Assembly: GCA_038249175.1 (NCBI GenBank)
Contig: JBBRWP010000081.1
Location: forward strand, 1-12,151
Direction: 5' to 3'
DNA: 12,151 nt
Source of the DNA: JAEWSN01 sp038249175
Lineage (GTDB): Bacteria; Bacillota; Clostridia; DSM-8532
Part shown: positions 6,258-12,151 of the stretch, in pieces
Numbering within the stretch: position 1 is the first letter of the stretch
How the letters are laid out: each line of letters opens with the position of its first letter
Translations under genes and position numbers: made by a program
The notes under the pieces: model-generated
Told to the model about the DNA's origin: nothing
Database searches by the model: none
The model's input: only the letters and a program-made list of their open reading frames with translations

Positions 6258-6749
6258 TTACCGGCTAACCGTATCCATCAGGCGAAATTTTCCGTAGGGG
6301 TGCCGATATTTGACGATCGTATCGCGCAGCGTTTCCATTTCCATATAGTTTTCTAAGGTCAATGACAAACGATGAAACTTCAGCGACAGCCGAATAACCT
6401 GTTTTTCTGCATCACGGCGTACCTGAATCTTCTCTAGATCTTTCAAGAGATGCTTTACGGAAGTTTCACCACCAACCAATTCAATAGCTTCGGTTGATAA
6501 TTTAATATGACTCCACCGCAATGTCTGGCTTTTGGTCAGGAGCACAATGATTTGCATTGCGACAACGACAGGTGCCAGGAACAAGAACTTTTCAGGCCCA
6601 AAGTCAAAATATTGAAAACCGGACAGGTTGAACCATGTCAGAAAGAATGCAAAAACCATGAGAGGAAACAAACCAACAGAAAGAAACAACTGTCTACGGC
6701 GTTCATCTGCACTTTTTAAATTTTGTGTAAATACCAATTCATTTTTCAT
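6258..6749 (-). CDS. Small membrane protein with two helices and a cytoplasmic domain
   Basis: A 163-aa protein of unknown function. A polar N-terminus (KNELVFTQNLKSADERRRQ) is followed by two transmembrane helices at about 20-42 (LFLSVGLFPLMVFAFFLTWF) and 54-72 (KFLFLAPVVVAMQIIVLL), then a 90-residue soluble part rich in beta-strand-like segments (IKLSTEAIELVGG, IQVRRDAEKQVIRLSL, HRLSLTLENY) that ends in a basic tail. This layout of a helix hairpin plus a small beta domain recalls YcxB-like and bacterial PH-domain membrane proteins, but no diagnostic motif is present, so the comparison is only suggestive. A GGAG site lies a few bases before the ATG at 6749. The gene is monocistronic, with a structured repeat downstream and a MITE-like element upstream. 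Confidence 0.75.
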   Translation of the reverse strand: MKNELVFTQNLKSADERRRQLFLSVGLFPLMVFAFFLTWFNLSGFQYFDFGPEKFLFLAPVVVAMQIIVLLTKSQTLRWSHIKLSTEAIELVGGETSVKHLLKDLEKIQVRRDAEKQVIRLSLKFHRLSLTLENYMEMETLRDTIVKYRHPYGKFRLMDTVSR

Positions 6750-6802
6750 AGTTTCTCCAAACTAAACATTCATATCTGTAGCATATATTTACCCAAATAC
6801 AA

Positions 6803-7071
6803 TCATTTTGACACAATTTTCTGATGAATGCGTATTCCTGGCTTTTCACGCATTGTGCTGATCAGCCGCTTAGCAATTTTCTCACATTGAATGCGGTATC
6901 CTAGTGTACTGTCTGGTTGATATATAGCCAATATATGGCTTAATAAAAACCGGTAATGATCGTTCATTATAGCTGAAAATATAAATTACTGAACCTGTCA
7001 TTATGGTAAATTTGAACCAGACAGTACACTAGACCGTGCAATGCATGATGCGGACCTACGCATGCAAGCAT
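6803..7071 (-). pseudogene. Possible gene remnant interrupted by the MITE-like element
   Basis: If the 132-bp element and one of its two terminal CTAG copies are removed, the minus strand reads one open frame. It runs from an ATG at 7071 (MLACVGPHHALHG) across the junction (LGYRIQCEKIAKRL) to a TGA at 6803 (ending MREKPGIRIHQKIVSK), about 45 codons in all. The part left of the element looks protein-like. The frame is short and chance continuity is possible, so confidence is low. No family is recognised. Confidence 0.25.
6901..7032. mobile_element. MITE-like element with 18-bp perfect inverted repeats
   Basis: The ends CTAGTGTACTGTCTGGTT (6901-6918) and its exact complement (7015-7032) enclose about 96 AT-rich bases that contain no gene. 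CTAG is palindromic and present at both ends, so it is probably a 4-bp target duplication around a 124-bp core with 14-bp terminal repeats (TGTACTGTCTGGTT). A small internal hairpin (AGCCA/TGGCT) lies near 6926-6940. No transposase is encoded, so movement would need one in trans. The parent insertion sequence family was not identified. Confidence 0.85.
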
Positions 7072-7104
7072 TTGATCTCTAGCGGTGTATCTTACTATCT
7101 ATAA

Positions 7105-8601
7105 CTAATTCCGCTGGTCCGGTTTGTGCGGCACCACATCCCCGGTTTCCAAAAAGAAGGTGAGCATCCGTTCCTTTAAAGCAAACAGAACTTCCCTCAA
7201 CGCCGGGTCATCAATCCGGTTGTGCAACTCACCCGGGTCAGCCACAAGGTCATACAATTCGTCCGGTTCATACAAACGGCGTACATATTTGTGTGTGGTA
7301 TTCCGAACCATAACCGCTTTCGTATGCTCCGGGCCTTCAGACTGCTGCAAACTGACGCGTGGCCAGTACAGATTGTCGGGATTTTCGATGCCATGCTCCA
7401 TGCAGTGCTTTTCGCCATGGATGCGCCCGCCTTCGCAAAAAACAGCATCCCGGTGCACGTCTGTTTCACCTGCCAACAGTGGCAACAGTGACCGTCCGAA
7501 ATGCGTGTGCACGGGTGTAAGGCCGCAAAGGGCTTCTACCGTCGCCGGAAAATCTACCAGTTCCACCAGGGCATCTCTTATCCCGGGCTGCAAGGGCACT
7601 CCTAGCGGTGGCTTCACAAGGAAGGGGACGTTTGTCAGGCAGTCTTCAAAGGTGTTCTGTGTTTTTTCGACCAGACCGTAATCACCGGTAAAATCACCAT
7701 GGTCACTAAAGAAGAAGATGGCCGTGTCATCATACAGGCCACGTGCTTTCAGGGCATCCATGATCAGACCAAACTGGTAATCAATGCGGCTGCACATACC
7801 ATAGTACGTGGCACGCAGTTCACGGAAGCGTTCCGGCGTCCAGCCTTGCAAACGTTGCCGCTCCCGTATGCCCTTGAGCAGGGACGGTTTGCCTATCCAC
7901 CCTTCCGGTTCCGGCAGGGGTATGGGTACCTTTTCTCTGTCAATGGCCGAAAACCAGGGATCCTCTACCCCATATGGTGGGTGCGGGTATGACAATGGTA
8001 AATAAATACAGAGAGGCTTATCGTCAGAAGCATTTTCAATAAAGTCGATGGCACCAAGGACATGCGCCCAGTCTCCATCCGGGCGGTGCGTCGGAATGGT
8101 TTTCCCCCCATCCGGTTGAACCGCTTCTTTCACGTCATCAAGCCGACCACCCAGAAAGGAGAACCAATTATCTCCATCCCGTTCACCGCGCCAGTCGTCG
8201 AAGCTGTGTAAATCAGGAACTTGAGGGTCTGCCTTATACTTGATATCACAAAATTCCTCGTAGCCATCCTGCCCGGGCACCAAATCATTCTTGCCACCCC
8301 ACCAAACCGTGTAACCCTCTTCTTTCAGGGTTTTTAGCAGCACCGGTTCGTGCGCATGCAGCATATGAAACATGGTGCGATGTCCGTTCACATGCGGATA
8401 CCAGCCTGTCATGAAACTGCATCGACTGGGTGTGCACACCGGATTCTGGCAGAAGGCATTCCGAAAAGAGACGCCATCGGTTTGAGCCAATTTATCCAGA
8501 TTCGGGGTAACCGCAGCCGCGTTACCCAAGTGACCTAAGGCGTCAGCCCGGAATTGGTCCGGGTTAAAAATTAGGATATTGGGGCGTTTAAAAAATGCCA
8601 T
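7105..8601 (-). CDS. Sulfatase B, Cys-type, probably cytoplasmic
   Basis: A 498-aa type I sulfatase that hydrolyses sulfate esters or sulfamates after its active-site Cys is converted to formylglycine. The Cys-type motif is CTPSRCSFMTG, with Cys56 as the residue to be modified and Arg60 in the usual place; Met replaces the common Leu before TG. Other active-site marks are the N-terminal metal-binding NPDQ at 13-16, Lys104 (GGKND), His207 (SYPHPPYG) and Asp300-His301 (FFFSDHGD). The N-terminus (MAFFKRPNILIFNPDQFRAD) enters the catalytic core at once and has no signal peptide, so the enzyme should act in the cytoplasm. AAAGGAG precedes the ATG at 8601, 14 bases after sulfatase A ends. It is the last gene of the maturase operon. 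The substrate cannot be read from sequence; N-sulfoglucosamine or aryl-sulfate-type labels would be guesses. No terminator with a T-run follows. Confidence 0.95.
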   Translation of the reverse strand: MAFFKRPNILIFNPDQFRADALGHLGNAAAVTPNLDKLAQTDGVSFRNAFCQNPVCTPSRCSFMTGWYPHVNGHRTMFHMLHAHEPVLLKTLKEEGYTVWWGGKNDLVPGQDGYEEFCDIKYKADPQVPDLHSFDDWRGERDGDNWFSFLGGRLDDVKEAVQPDGGKTIPTHRPDGDWAHVLGAIDFIENASDDKPLCIYLPLSYPHPPYGVEDPWFSAIDREKVPIPLPEPEGWIGKPSLLKGIRERQRLQGWTPERFRELRATYYGMCSRIDYQFGLIMDALKARGLYDDTAIFFFSDHGDFTGDYGLVEKTQNTFEDCLTNVPFLVKPPLGVPLQPGIRDALVELVDFPATVEALCGLTPVHTHFGRSLLPLLAGETDVHRDAVFCEGGRIHGEKHCMEHGIENPDNLYWPRVSLQQSEGPEHTKAVMVRNTTHKYVRRLYEPDELYDLVADPGELHNRIDDPALREVLFALKERMLTFFLETGDVVPHKPDQRN

Positions 8602-8615
8602 TGTGAACTCCTTTA

Positions 8616-10040
8616 TTAATAAGCGGCTGTCTTTTCCCGACTCGGGTAAGCCGCCTCACGGGTTCGGACCAGCATACGCAGGCGCATATCTGAAAGAATG
8701 GCCTGCCCGACGGCATCATCTTTTGCCGGCCGTATCGGGTGAATCTCTTTCGGATCCGCTATCATATCATAAAGCAATTCGCCGCCGTCTGCATCCAGAC
8801 AATACTTATAGCGTTCTGTCCTAAGCATCGTCTGTGCGCCGCCATGGGGTTCAAAAAACTCAACAAGTATATCTTCCCGATGCTGCGCCGTCTCGACGGT
8901 CAACAAACGACGCAAACTTTTCCCCTGCATGAAAGACGGCACTTGTACCCCGCACCAATCCAATATCGTCGGGACCACATCCACCCCTTCACACAGCGCA
9001 TTGATTGTCATCCCTGCCGTAATCTGCCCGGGATGGCGGATAATGAGCGGTGTGTTCACAATACAGTCATGGCCCGGCATGCCTTTTTGAATGCGGCCGT
9101 GGTCACCCAGGTATTCGCCGTGGTCACTGGTAAAGAGCACCAGTGTGTCTTCTGCATGTCCACTGCGTTCAAGCGCCTCTAAAATCCGCCCCACACAGTC
9201 ATCCACATGGGAAACCAGGGCCAGATAATGTGCCACTACCTGTCGCCAGTCGGCATCGGAAAGGCTCCCCAAATCGCGTGTCCATGGTTCGTCCTCGCTT
9301 TTTACGGGCAATGGCAGGGTCTCGGGATTGACCATGTCTATGAAGCGTTTTGGCGGGTTCACTGGTGTATGCGGTGCATAAAACCCGGCAATGGCAAAAA
9401 AGGGTTGATTCTTCGGCGTGCTTTGGAGAAAACGACAGGTTTCTGCGGCAACAAAGGCACTATGGGTCAGGTCTTCATCGCCTTCAAAGGCATAGGGTTC
9501 ATGCGTCTCACGGCCCACGTCGCTGTAGACAGGCCGACCATACTCCAGCGCCGCCGGTGGCAAAGCCGTTCGCACCTTGGACACCTGGTCAGGGGCAATC
9601 GATTCTACCCACTTTGTGTAAGCATCGTCATAACAGCCTGGTTCATCCGAAAGGACGAATGTTTCAAAACCGTAATCCGGGTGCGGGTCGCGGTGGTCCC
9701 GTCGTGCATGCGGCTGAAAGTGCAGCTTACCAATTTGTGCGGTGTGATAGCCGTAGGGACGCAGTATTTGTTGCACCGCTACGGCATCGTCGGGTATGGG
9801 AATGCCATTGGTACCAATGCCCAGAGAGGAACAATAACGCCCCGTCAGCAGAGACATCCGGCTGGGCATACAAACCGGGTTGTTCACAAAATAACGGCTG
9901 AACCGCGTCCCCTCACTGGCCAATTTGTCCAGATACGGAGTCTTGGCGTGGGCACTGCCATAGCAGCCCAGCGAATCACAGCGTTGCTGGTCAGTGTAAA
10001 TGAGCAGGACATTCGGGCGATGAAAAGTTCTTGCTTGCAT
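8616..10040 (-). CDS. Sulfatase A, Cys-type, probably cytoplasmic
   Basis: A 474-aa type I sulfatase. The formylglycine site is CMPSRMSLLTG with Cys57 and Arg61. Further catalytic positions are TDQQ at 16-19, Lys105 and His107 in QIGKLHF, His224 in YAPHTP, and Asp306-His307 in FTSDHGEYLGDHG. No signal peptide precedes the core (FHRPNVLLIYTDQQRCDSLG), so it should be cytoplasmic, where the maturase works. The start at 10040 is preferred: GGAGGGAG lies eight bases upstream within the end of the maturase gene, whose TAA ends one base before this ATG. An upstream ATG at 10058 would add six residues without such a site. Translation is probably coupled to the maturase. It differs clearly from sulfatase B in the loop after the active site, so the two probably remove different sulfate groups from one substrate. 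The exact substrate is unknown. Confidence 0.95.
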   Translation of the reverse strand: MQARTFHRPNVLLIYTDQQRCDSLGCYGSAHAKTPYLDKLASEGTRFSRYFVNNPVCMPSRMSLLTGRYCSSLGIGTNGIPIPDDAVAVQQILRPYGYHTAQIGKLHFQPHARRDHRDPHPDYGFETFVLSDEPGCYDDAYTKWVESIAPDQVSKVRTALPPAALEYGRPVYSDVGRETHEPYAFEGDEDLTHSAFVAAETCRFLQSTPKNQPFFAIAGFYAPHTPVNPPKRFIDMVNPETLPLPVKSEDEPWTRDLGSLSDADWRQVVAHYLALVSHVDDCVGRILEALERSGHAEDTLVLFTSDHGEYLGDHGRIQKGMPGHDCIVNTPLIIRHPGQITAGMTINALCEGVDVVPTILDWCGVQVPSFMQGKSLRRLLTVETAQHREDILVEFFEPHGGAQTMLRTERYKYCLDADGGELLYDMIADPKEIHPIRPAKDDAVGQAILSDMRLRMLVRTREAAYPSREKTAAY

Positions 10041-10041
10041 T

Positions 10042-11163
10042 TTAGTTTCTCCCTCCATATTGGGCAGCTACCTGCTGCAGTCCGGGCATGGCATGGGCAA
10101 AAAACTTTTTATACGTTTCACAGTGCAGGTTCAGGCCTGGCACCCCATCTTGAAAAGGCTCTCTGTACCGGCGGCAGCCACCGCGGCAAATATTCAGCCA
10201 TTCACAGTCTTTACAGGCTGCATCGACGGGCAACGATGATGCAACGAAACGTGTAGCCGTTTCAGAATTGCGCATTTGTTCAAAGCCATCCGTCAGAATG
10301 CTGCCCACACGCCAGTCATCCAATACATAAAAATCGCAGGGATATACGCTGCCATCTGCTTCCACCACAAACTGACAGGTGCACCGTCCGGACATGCCAC
10401 AGGCTTCCGGTGGCGAGCCAAGGAGCATACCGGCCAAATTGTCGAACCACCGTATGCTGACCGGTGTTCCATTGAGCGCATCTTCTTTCCATAGGTCAAA
10501 AAGGGTGATGAGAAATGTGGTGTAGCGTTCCGGCGTCAGGGAATGCAATTGGGAAAAAGCTTCTTCCCCAAAGGGGTCCAGGCAGGCGATAAACTGCAAA
10601 TATACGAATTTTTCTTTTTGAAAAAACTTGTATATTTTTGCTGTGTGGCGGGCAGACCAGCCGGTAACAACAGATAGAATGTTGAAATCTGCCTTAGCGC
10701 GTCGCATTTGTTCTATGGCCGCCATAACGCGGTCAAAAGAACCCTTGCCCCGCGCATCCACACGGTTCGCATCGTGGATATCGCGCGGGCCGTCCAGAGA
10801 AATACCGGTCAGGAAGTTGTTCTTTGCAAGAAACTCTGCCCATGGGGTGTCAATGGCAACCCCGTTGGTTTGAATGGCATTGTGGATACGTACTTTCTTT
10901 TTATTATATTTGTTTTGCAACGAAACAACGTGTTCAAAGAAAGGGAGGCCGGTCATTGTCGGTTCACCACCCTGAAAGGCAAACGTACAGTCGCCATCCG
11001 CAAACTGCAAGGCTTTACAAATAAGCACATCCAGTACATCGTCAGACATAATGCCGTGCGACGGGGTGTCCCGTTTCTCTGCAACATCGTGATAGAAACA
11101 GTAATGACAATCCAGATTGCATAGGCTGGAAGCCGGTTTGATGAGAAGGCTGAGTGGTGGCAT
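10042..11163 (-). CDS. Anaerobic sulfatase-maturating enzyme (radical SAM, SPASM)
   Basis: A 373-aa anaerobic sulfatase maturase (anSME), which oxidises the active-site Cys of sulfatases to C-alpha-formylglycine by radical SAM chemistry without oxygen. The radical SAM cluster motif is CNLDCHYC (Cys15, 19, 22), followed by Phe-Tyr as usual in this family. GGEP (AFQGGEPTMTG) binds SAM. A conserved IRWFDN segment holds the likely catalytic Asp. The C-terminal SPASM region has the expected cysteines (ACGMSGRCTCQF, VYPCDFY, ACKDCEWLNICRGGCRRY) for two auxiliary 4Fe-4S clusters. The start at 11163 is chosen because GAAAGGA precedes it and homologues begin shortly before this point. The frame is open to 11271, but that stretch looks non-coding. 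It is the first gene of the operon and its partners follow directly. Confidence 0.95.
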   Translation of the reverse strand: MPPLSLLIKPASSLCNLDCHYCFYHDVAEKRDTPSHGIMSDDVLDVLICKALQFADGDCTFAFQGGEPTMTGLPFFEHVVSLQNKYNKKKVRIHNAIQTNGVAIDTPWAEFLAKNNFLTGISLDGPRDIHDANRVDARGKGSFDRVMAAIEQMRRAKADFNILSVVTGWSARHTAKIYKFFQKEKFVYLQFIACLDPFGEEAFSQLHSLTPERYTTFLITLFDLWKEDALNGTPVSIRWFDNLAGMLLGSPPEACGMSGRCTCQFVVEADGSVYPCDFYVLDDWRVGSILTDGFEQMRNSETATRFVASSLPVDAACKDCEWLNICRGGCRRYREPFQDGVPGLNLHCETYKKFFAHAMPGLQQVAAQYGGRN

Positions 11164-11239
11164 AGTAATAGTCCTTTCATTGGCCGGAGTTAAGTTTTCG
11201 AAGGTGCTACACAAGGGCTGCGCCTCTATTTCTTCATTT

Positions 11240-11268
11240 AGTTTACTGGCTTTTTTGCCGCATTGCAA
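11240..11268 (-). promoter_or_regulatory. Candidate promoter of the sulfatase operon
   Basis: On the minus strand TTGCAA (11263-11268) and TAAACT (11240-11245) are 17 bases apart and lie 77 bases before the maturase start. Each box matches four of six consensus positions. The tRNA terminator directly upstream supports an independent promoter here, but this exact pair is a guess. Confidence 0.3.
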
Positions 11269-11280
11269 CAAAGTCTAGAC

Positions 11281-11318
11281 AAAAAAACCGCCTACCCTAT
11301 GTGGGTAGCGGTTTTTTT
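11281..11318 (-). terminator. Terminator of tRNA-Lys, structurally bidirectional
   Basis: A stem of ACCGC-TACCC against GGGTA-GGCGGT with loop ACATA is flanked by T-runs on both strands. On the minus strand it starts directly after the tRNA CCA end and is followed by TTTTTTT, so it ends tRNA transcription before the sulfatase operon. Confidence 0.88.
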
Positions 11319-11395
11319 TGGTACACCTTCGGGGATTCGAACCCCGGACACCCTGATTAAGAGTCAGGTGCTCTAGCCAACTGAGCTAAAGATGC
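11319..11395 (-). tRNA. tRNA-Lys (anticodon CUU)
   Basis: A complete 77-nt cloverleaf with encoded CCA. The acceptor GCATCTT pairs with AAGGTGT through seven pairs, including G1-U72 and U4-G69 wobbles. The D arm is GCTC AGTTGGCTA GAGC. The anticodon arm is CCTGA-CTCTTAA-TCAGG with CTT at 34-36. The T arm is CGGGG TTCGAAT CCCCG. The anticodon reads AAG. The promoter lies at 11409-11438 and the terminator follows directly. The wobble pair at position 1-72 is unusual, but the rest is standard. Confidence 0.96.
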
Positions 11396-11408
11396 GCACA
11401 CAAATGAT

Positions 11409-11438
11409 ATTATAGTTTTTTTGTAGGTGTTTTGTCAA
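11409..11438 (-). promoter_or_regulatory. Consensus sigma-70/A promoter of tRNA-Lys
   Basis: Perfect TTGACA (11433-11438) and TATAAT (11409-11414) boxes are separated by 18 bases that include a run of As. The -10 box ends 13 bases before the tRNA 5' end. A further TTGACA lies upstream at about 11453-11458. Confidence 0.9.
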
Positions 11439-11512
11439 GAGCAATAATATTTGTCAAGACACTATTGATACAGTTTTTACAAAGACGTTTATGGTAGTAT
11501 AAAAGGTGTGCT

Positions 11513-11538
11513 TGCTCTACCAACTGAGCTAATGGCGC
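11513..11538 (-). pseudogene. Truncated tRNA: acceptor 5' strand and D arm only
   Basis: The minus strand reads GCGCCATTAGCTCAGTTGG followed by TAGAGCA, the 5' acceptor strand and complete D arm of a tRNA. Similarity to a tRNA then stops: no anticodon arm, T arm or matching 3' acceptor strand follows. A consensus promoter lies directly upstream. The specificity is lost with the anticodon. Confidence 0.85.
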
Positions 11539-11551
11539 ACGTGCAAGTGAT

Positions 11552-11581
11552 ATTATAGTTTTTTTATGGGTGCTTTGTCAA
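11552..11581 (-). promoter_or_regulatory. Consensus promoter upstream of the truncated tRNA
   Basis: Perfect TTGACA (11576-11581) and TATAAT (11552-11557) boxes with an 18-base spacer nearly identical to the tRNA-Lys promoter, at the same distance from the tRNA 5' end. No terminator lies between here and tRNA-Lys, so it could add to tRNA-Lys expression. Confidence 0.85.
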
Positions 11582-11695
11582 GGAAAATGATGCATGCGAA
11601 AAACATGGGTCCAAAACGAGGGTTGACCTGTATGATTTGTCCACTAAATCGATGATATACATGCAATAAGTAGGATAATTTCCCCATATATGGTT
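11582..11695. other. Spacer, nothing recognised
   Basis: AT-rich spacer between the outer tRNA promoter and the second structured element. A minus-strand open frame extending from the repeat through this spacer to 11564 lacks a ribosome binding site and is not considered a gene. Confidence 0.4.
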
Positions 11696-11835
11696 GATTT
11701 CACTGCAACAACTCTTCATTGAATAAAAAACAGAAGTAAATGTGGTGAAAACAACCCGTTTCAGCCATAAAAATGGGATGTGCGCCATATTTTATGGCTG
11801 AAACGGGATTGTTTTTGAGTTATTGCAGTGAAATC
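11696..11835. repeat. Nested-palindrome structured element, copy 2
   Basis: A 140-bp element with the same design as 6070-6210. The outer arms are GATTTCACTGCAACAACTC (11696-11714) and its complement at 11817-11835, with one mismatch. The inner arms are CCCGTTTCAGCCATAAAA (11755-11772) and a perfect complement at 11790-11807. The loop is GATGTGCG (11777-11784), closed by ATGG/CCAT. The flanking GTGAAAA.AACC and GGATTGTTTT words are also kept. Three inner-stem positions differ from copy 1, and each is changed on both arms so that pairing is preserved. It ends 39 bases before the stop of the AraC-type gene. Confidence 0.9.
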
Positions 11836-11873
11836 ATAGTTTATAAAGATGAATGATTACGGTACAGTAATCG

Positions 11874-12151
11874 TCAGTCAGCACCGATTTCCGACACCGA
11901 TTTCTTGCGATACCCCATAGCTGTTACCCCCATCTGTCTACGAAACACCCGGGCAAAAGTTTCATACGAATTGTAACCGACTTCCAATGCTATGTCCATG
12001 ACACTCAACGTGTGGGCGGTTCTCAACAGGGAGCAGGCATTTTTAATGCGGATGCCATGCAAATATGTCAGATAATTCTCACCCGTCAACCGTTTGAACC
12101 CCGAGCTGATGGCTGGCACGCTCATATGGAACTGCCTGGAAAGGCTTTGCA
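11874..12151 (-). CDS. AraC-family transcriptional regulator, C-terminal part (cut by window edge)
   Basis: The last 91 residues or so of an AraC/XylS regulator; the 5' end lies outside the window. Two helix-turn-helix units are visible: LSRQFHMSVPAISSGFKRLTG, then the linking helix YLTYLHGIRIKNACSLLRT, then the second unit SVMDIALEVGYNSYETFARVFRRQMG followed by the family's closing Tyr-Arg. An internal ATG at 12125 is not the start, because the first helix-turn-helix continues upstream in frame to the edge. The effector domain is not visible, so the ligand is unknown. It lies on the same strand as the sulfatase operon and could regulate it, but tRNA genes and a structured repeat separate them. 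Confidence 0.9.
   Translation of the reverse strand, partial: QSLSRQFHMSVPAISSGFKRLTGENYLTYLHGIRIKNACSLLRTAHTLSVMDIALEVGYNSYETFARVFRRQMGVTAMGYRKKSVSEIGAD

Noticed and set aside
7124..8005. Several plus-strand open frames of 89-185 codons
   Set aside because: All are antisense to sulfatase B, which has intact catalytic motifs, and they lack plausible ribosome binding sites.
9207..10256. 349-codon plus-strand open frame
   Set aside because: It lies antisense to sulfatase A and the end of the maturase, both with clear motifs. The translation has no recognisable domain and is rich in His/Arg/Cys, as expected of a shadow frame.
10042..11271. Longer 409-aa version of the maturase
   Set aside because: The extra 36 residues do not resemble the family, lack a ribosome binding site, and would place the candidate promoter inside the coding sequence.
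11564..11788. 74-codon minus-strand frame
   Set aside because: It runs from the structured element into the tRNA promoter and has no coding signature.

Overview
The window looks like a chromosomal stretch from a low-to-mid GC anaerobic Firmicute. The basis is AGGAGG-type ribosome binding sites, TTGACA/TATAAT promoters, CCA encoded in the tRNA gene, short intergenic terminators, and an oxygen-sensitive radical-SAM sulfatase maturase. Negativicutes are possible, but the sequence alone does not settle the class. Most genes lie on the minus strand.

Left third (1-3991): a 14-bp tandem repeat runs off the left edge and into the 3' end of an unrecognised 305-aa gene. A two-gene plus-strand cassette follows (DUF4160 then DUF2442). 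Next come a DUF1232/YkvA-type membrane protein and the truncated 5' part of a GH18 glycosidase, both on the minus strand. The spacers carry an 80-bp dispersed repeat (two copies) and a tandem pair of 65-bp repeats with a palindrome in each.

Middle (3942-6749): ssrA (tmRNA) has its own terminator and lies downstream of smpB on the same strand. The tmRNA encodes an asparagine-rich tag. Next are a RelB/DinJ antitoxin and RelE/ParE toxin pair overlapping by ATGA, and a small two-helix membrane protein of unknown function.

Right third (6803-11395): a 132-bp MITE-like element with perfect terminal inverted repeats is followed by a tightly packed three-gene minus-strand operon: anaerobic sulfatase maturase (anSME), sulfatase A and sulfatase B. 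Both sulfatases carry the Cys-type motif that the maturase converts to formylglycine. None of the three shows a signal peptide, so desulfation probably happens in the cytoplasm on imported small substrates. Upstream are a terminator, tRNA-Lys(CUU) with a consensus promoter, and a truncated tRNA with a near-duplicate promoter. The 3' part of an AraC-family regulator runs off the right edge.

The most unusual signal is a pair of about 140-bp nested-palindrome elements (6070-6210 and 11696-11835). They share the loop octamer GATGTGCG and overall architecture, but their stem sequences differ with compensatory changes on both arms. No large novel gene system is evident. The novelty lies mainly in these non-coding elements, the tmRNA tag and the repeat families.
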